NCBI GenBank assembly: GCA_041661665.1
Contig: JBAZTW010000001.1
Span: 90,544 to 154,543 of the forward strand
Direction: 5' to 3'
DNA length: 64,000 bases
Source of the DNA: GWC2-45-44 sp041661665
GTDB taxonomy: Bacteria; Planctomycetota; Phycisphaerae; Sedimentisphaerales; UBA12454
Below the pieces are notes generated by a model. That model was not told the origin of the DNA. It ran no database searches and saw nothing but the letters and a program-made list of their open reading frames with translations. The position numbers and the translations under genes were made by a program. This document shows positions 60,280-64,000 of the stretch, one piece after another (the stretch's first letter is position 1; each line of letters opens with the position of its first letter).

Positions 60280-61062
60280 TTAATGCTCTATTCCGAGAAT
60301 GCTCAAGGTGTCGCGTTCGACAATTTCCCTTATTTTTTCACGCGGCACAACCGGCAGATTCGTATCCGAAAGCAGCTTGTTAAAGCCCAAAAGAGTTTCA
60401 AGACAGCTTTGCGCTTTCCCGATGGGCTGGCTGGACCCGAAAAACAATTTACCCAGAACCTCATTTTCATAAGAGGCAAGAACGATATTATAAACTTCCC
60501 AAACCTTATCCGGGTCAATCGTCAAATCGCCGAAAACATTTTCATGTTTGGCCATCATACATATCGTCTCGGAAACAAAAGGTCTGCCCATCGAGCCGAT
60601 GATAATTTTAAGCGTCTTAAATCTGCGGGCGATTTCGTCCAAAAGATAGGGCCTTGCGTAATCGAGAACCGACTCCGGAGAAAATGGCGCGGTATTATGG
60701 AAAAATAATGGCAGATTTAATTCTTCAGCCGTTTCATAAAATTGCATAGCCTTGCTGTGAGCCGGATGAAACCCTTCGCCGCAGCAGTAAAGAACCGCGC
60801 CGCAAAGTTTCATTTTACTTTTAATCGCTGCCCAGTATTTGACAGATACATCGTCAGTGAGTGGGTTCACCGCGGCAAAGCCGAACATCTTTTTGGGATT
60901 GCGGGCGACATAATCGCTCAGTTGTCTGTTGCTCTGCTGATTCGTATTGTCCGCCGACGCTAAAATTATGCAGGCATCAACCGTCCCCGACGAGGCATAA
61001 TGGTCATCCGGCGTTATCTTGCTGCCGGGGCAGCTTATATGCGTATGACAGTCAACAATCAT
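60280..61062 (-). CDS. Amidohydrolase-2 family metal-dependent hydrolase
   Basis: The 260-residue TIM-barrel protein begins MIVDCHTHIS, the first metal-binding HxH. A later LFFHNTAP gives a further His, and IIIGSMGRP and LFFGSSQPIG close the barrel. Members are decarboxylases or hydrolases acting on small carboxylates or phosphates. No partner gene gives the substrate. It is a single gene. Confidence 0.7.
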   Translation of the reverse strand: MIVDCHTHISCPGSKITPDDHYASSGTVDACIILASADNTNQQSNRQLSDYVARNPKKMFGFAAVNPLTDDVSVKYWAAIKSKMKLCGAVLYCCGEGFHPAHSKAMQFYETAEELNLPLFFHNTAPFSPESVLDYARPYLLDEIARRFKTLKIIIGSMGRPFVSETICMMAKHENVFGDLTIDPDKVWEVYNIVLASYENEVLGKLFFGSSQPIGKAQSCLETLLGFNKLLSDTNLPVVPREKIREIVERDTLSILGIEH

Positions 61063-61311
61063 TGTTTTTACCCTTTGTGAACCAACAGTCTACAGCCAGG
61101 CATCATAGCCAGAACCACGCAAACCTGTCAAGAACAATAATGCACAGGGATTTTATATCAAAGTCCCATAATAAACCAAACTATTTCAATACAATAATTA
61201 AGCAATCGCACAAAAATGACGATTAAGTAGGGTACAGAGTATAGGGTTTGTAGTTGCGACTACTTACTATTGACTACTGGCTGCTGACTACTATTTTTTT
61301 ACAGGATGTTT
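61063..61311. other. Intergenic region upstream of glgP
   Basis: About 250 bp including a TTGACTACTGGCTGCTGACTAC-like low-complexity run near 61260-61295, one of the dispersed repeats. No gene or clear promoter pair is seen. Confidence 0.4.
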
Positions 61312-63915
61312 ATGCAAAAGATACGCAATTTCACAGTACTGCCGTCGTTGCCGGAAGCTCTTCAGCCGCTCCGCACCATCGCCCACAATATGTTCTGGTC
61401 GTGGAATCCGGAATTTATAGAGCTGTTCCGTCAGATTGACCCTGAAAAATGGCAGCAGTCAGGCCACAACCCGATTAAAATGCTCGGCACTGTCAATCAG
61501 AGCAGGCTAAATGACCTCTCGACAAAGCAGGGCTATTTATATCAGCTCAAACAGGCACAGGACAAACTCGAACATTATATGGCATCGCCTGGCTGGTTTG
61601 ACAAAGTCTGGAACAAACCGCAAAAGCCGGTCATCGCGTATTTCAGTCTCGAGTTCGGCATTCACGAATGTCTGCCCGTTTATTCAGGCGGTTTGGGAAT
61701 ACTTGCCGGCGACCATCTAAAAAGCGCATCAGACCTCGGTCTGCCTCTCGTCGCGATGGGATTGATGTATCAAAAAGGATATTTCAGGCAATACCTCAAC
61801 GCAGACGGTTGGCAGCAGGAACGCTACGAAGACAATGATTTTTATAATATGCCCGTCGAGCTGGTAAAAAAGAAAAGCGAAAACCCGCTAACGATTAAAT
61901 TAGCTTTCCCACAGCGTCAGATTGTTGCGCAAATCTGGGAAGTGAACGTCGGCAGGGTAAAACTGTTTTTATTAGATACAAACGTCGCCGCCAATTCAGA
62001 GCAGGACAGGCTCATTACATCCGCTCTTTATTCAGGCGATTCAGAATTGAGAATCCAGCAGGAAATACTTATCGGCATCGGAGGACATAAAGCCCTTTTA
62101 GCGATGGGATATGAGCCTTCCGTCTGCCATATGAACGAAGGACACGCCGCGTTTATGGCGCTGGAAAGAATCAGACATCTTTGCTCAACGAAAAATCTTA
62201 CCTTCGATGAGGCGCTCGAAGCGACAAAATTAAGCAATATCTTTACCGTTCACACGCCGGTCAAGGCAGGCAACGATGAATTTACGCCTGAACTTATGAC
62301 TAAATATTTTGGCCAGTACTTTCCGTCGCTCGGCCTGAATAAAAATCAGTTTCTCGCTATGGGCAGAGTAAATGCAGACAAAGACAGCGAAACATTTAAA
62401 ATGCCCGTACTTGCCCTGAGAACAAGCGCGTACAAAAACGGCGTAAGCAAACTTCACGGCAAAGTCTCACGTTCTATGTGGGCTGAACTGTGGCCTAAAC
62501 TGCCCGCCGCGGAAGTGCCAATTCAATCTGTAACCAACGGAATACACGCAAAAACTTTTATCGCGCCGGAGCTGAATTCGCTTTACGAAAGATACCTCGG
62601 CTTTAACTGGGCTGAGGAAATCGCCGAAGAATCGCTCTGGGGCGCCGTTGACCAGATACCGGATGAGGAGTTGTGGCGCATTCATCAGCGCAACAAGGAA
62701 AATCTGATTAGCTTCGTCCGAAAGCAGGTAAAAGCGCAAATGCAAAGGCGGGGCACTTACCATACCGAATTAGGCTGGGCAGAGGAAGTTCTCGACCCCG
62801 AAGCCCTTACCATAGGTTTCGCAAGAAGGTTTGCCACATACAAAAGAGGCAACCTGCTTTTGAAAGATACCGAAAGATTTATAAAACTTCTTAATAAAAC
62901 AGACAAACCTGTGCAGATTATTTACGCCGGTAAAGCTCATCCCAACGACCAGCAGGGCAAGGAAATCATCAGACAGCTCATTCACTTCGCTTCAAGAAAC
63001 GATGTCCGAAGAAGGCTTGTTTTCCTCGAAGATTACAACATTGACATCGCCCGCTATATGGTTCAGGGCGTTGATATCTGGCTCAACAACCCGCGCGTCC
63101 CGATGGAAGCCAGCGGCACAAGCGGTATGAAAGCCGCGATGAACGGAGCTATGAACGTAAGCACGCTCGACGGCTGGTGGTGCGAAGGCTACACCCTCAA
63201 CGGCGGCTGGGTCATCGGCGCTGGCGAAACTTATGATGATTACGATTATCAGGACAAAGTAGAATCAGAAGCGGTATTCAATCTCTTTGAAAATGAAATT
63301 GTTCCGCTCTTCTATACTCGCTCTGCAGACAATCTCCCGCGTGCCTGGATACACAGAATGAAAAACTCCATTAAGTGGATTGCTCCTCGCTTCAACACCC
63401 ACAGAATGGTCGCCGAATATACCAGCAGATTCTACAAACCCGCCGCCCATACCTGGGAATCCTTTGTGGATTCCGGTATGGAAAAGGCGAAAAGCCTTGC
63501 TAATTGGAAGAACAGACTGCGTCAGGAATGGAGCAGCGTAAAAATTGACGATGTCGATGTCCAGGTTCGTGTAGGCAAAAACTTTGAACCTCTCAACGGC
63601 AGCGCAGGCGCGCTCGAAGTCGGTGCCGACCTGCAAATAACCGCCACTGTAGGCCTCGGCAAACTCAGTCCGGACGATGTTTCTGTGCAGATATACCACG
63701 GCAGCGTTGACTCCTGGGGAAATATCAACCACGGCAGCATTAAGCAAATGACAAACGATGCCGCGGCCAAAAAAGAAAATGGTTATATGTTCACTGGTAT
63801 GATAAAATGTTCACGCAGCGGCAAATGCGGCTTCGCTCTTAGAGTCCTGCCCAAACACGAAGATTTGGCAGAACCTTACGAGCCTGGCCTCGTCGTCTGG
63901 GAAAATAATAACTAA
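61312..63915 (+). CDS. glgP: Alpha-glucan phosphorylase, GlgP of the DUF3417-bearing type
   Basis: The enzyme degrades glycogen or maltodextrin by phosphorolysis. It has 867 residues. The N-terminal DUF3417-type part reads LPEALQPLRTIAHNMFWSWNPEF. Catalytic and cofactor motifs are FSLEFGIHE, PVYSGGLGILAGDHLKSASDLG, CHMNEGHAAF and, with the pyridoxal-phosphate Lys, EASGTSGMKAAMNG near residue 607. A beta-rich C-terminal part follows. AGGA is five bases before the ATG at 61312, better than the ATG at 61306. Nothing follows it up to the window end except 85 non-coding bases. Confidence 0.93.
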   Translation: MQKIRNFTVLPSLPEALQPLRTIAHNMFWSWNPEFIELFRQIDPEKWQQSGHNPIKMLGTVNQSRLNDLSTKQGYLYQLKQAQDKLEHYMASPGWFDKVWNKPQKPVIAYFSLEFGIHECLPVYSGGLGILAGDHLKSASDLGLPLVAMGLMYQKGYFRQYLNADGWQQERYEDNDFYNMPVELVKKKSENPLTIKLAFPQRQIVAQIWEVNVGRVKLFLLDTNVAANSEQDRLITSALYSGDSELRIQQEILIGIGGHKALLAMGYEPSVCHMNEGHAAFMALERIRHLCSTKNLTFDEALEATKLSNIFTVHTPVKAGNDEFTPELMTKYFGQYFPSLGLNKNQFLAMGRVNADKDSETFKMPVLALRTSAYKNGVSKLHGKVSRSMWAELWPKLPAAEVPIQSVTNGIHAKTFIAPELNSLYERYLGFNWAEEIAEESLWGAVDQIPDEELWRIHQRNKENLISFVRKQVKAQMQRRGTYHTELGWAEEVLDPEALTIGFARRFATYKRGNLLLKDTERFIKLLNKTDKPVQIIYAGKAHPNDQQGKEIIRQLIHFASRNDVRRRLVFLEDYNIDIARYMVQGVDIWLNNPRVPMEASGTSGMKAAMNGAMNVSTLDGWWCEGYTLNGGWVIGAGETYDDYDYQDKVESEAVFNLFENEIVPLFYTRSADNLPRAWIHRMKNSIKWIAPRFNTHRMVAEYTSRFYKPAAHTWESFVDSGMEKAKSLANWKNRLRQEWSSVKIDDVDVQVRVGKNFEPLNGSAGALEVGADLQITATVGLGKLSPDDVSVQIYHGSVDSWGNINHGSIKQMTNDAAAKKENGYMFTGMIKCSRSGKCGFALRVLPKHEDLAEPYEPGLVVWENNN

Positions 63916-64000
63916 TAAAAACATGTTTAGATAATATGTAGGTCATTCATTCAACGGTTATAATACGAATCCAGTACAAAACTATAACCTAATTGAAAGG

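Overview
The window reads as a chromosomal segment of a Planctomycetota bacterium, most likely class Phycisphaerae and perhaps near the Sedimentisphaerales. This is inferred from three things: a dense run of secreted proteins ending in PEP-CTERM sorting tails, a Gram-negative style envelope gene set (LptB, a WaaP-like kinase, a heptosyltransferase-like enzyme), and large secreted sugar-active proteins beside a rhamnose operon. A 10-N gap at 24735-24744 shows that the sequence is a scaffolded assembly. Several dispersed low-complexity or palindromic repeats recur between genes and once inside a gene.

Layout. 1-1884 (minus): lptB-def-fmt, with fmt cut by the window edge. 2197-3663 (plus): rex and a secreted protein of unknown function. 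3815-3948: a strong promoter followed by a structured, gene-free stretch (candidate small RNA). 3965-8654: comEC, greA, serS. 8861-19663 (minus): a long array read as nusA-infB-rbfA-EndoIII-like-hisG-yebC-hotdog B-ACP-hotdog A-KS2-KS1, preceded by a consensus promoter and a folded leader of about 280 nt that ends in a terminator-like hairpin. 20050-22067: an L,D-transpeptidase and rpe. 22239-28303 (minus): eight PEP-CTERM genes in a row, including an M28 peptidase and an ice-binding (DUF3494) protein. Most of their 3' hairpins are alike, and two genes have homologous long leaders. 28522-40724: tilS, a TPR protein, a Nudix hydrolase, lipopolysaccharide genes, ileS, rsfS, a HicBA pair between 66-bp repeats, a DUF1646 transporter and ispD. 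41013-57497 (mostly plus): a carbohydrate locus with three large secreted proteins, a divergent DeoR regulator and the operon rhaB-PHP protein-rhaA-rhaEW. 57595-63915: tRNA-Ala, cca, rsmD with a duplicated 5' end, a membrane protein, an amidohydrolase and glgP.

How the parts fit. The secreted enzymes probably release rhamnose-containing sugars. RhaA, RhaB and RhaEW would then take L-rhamnose through rhamnulose and rhamnulose-1-phosphate to DHAP and lactaldehyde or lactate. The fatty-acid-like cluster pairs a normal ketosynthase with a paralogue lacking the nucleophilic Cys and one catalytic His. It also pairs two FabZ-like hotdog proteins, each missing a different catalytic residue. This suggests obligate heterodimers making a specialised acyl chain, and it is the best candidate for an undescribed system here. 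The structured leaders of nusA and of two PEP-CTERM genes, and the candidate RNA at 3850, come next. No CRISPR array, prophage or complete insertion sequence was seen.
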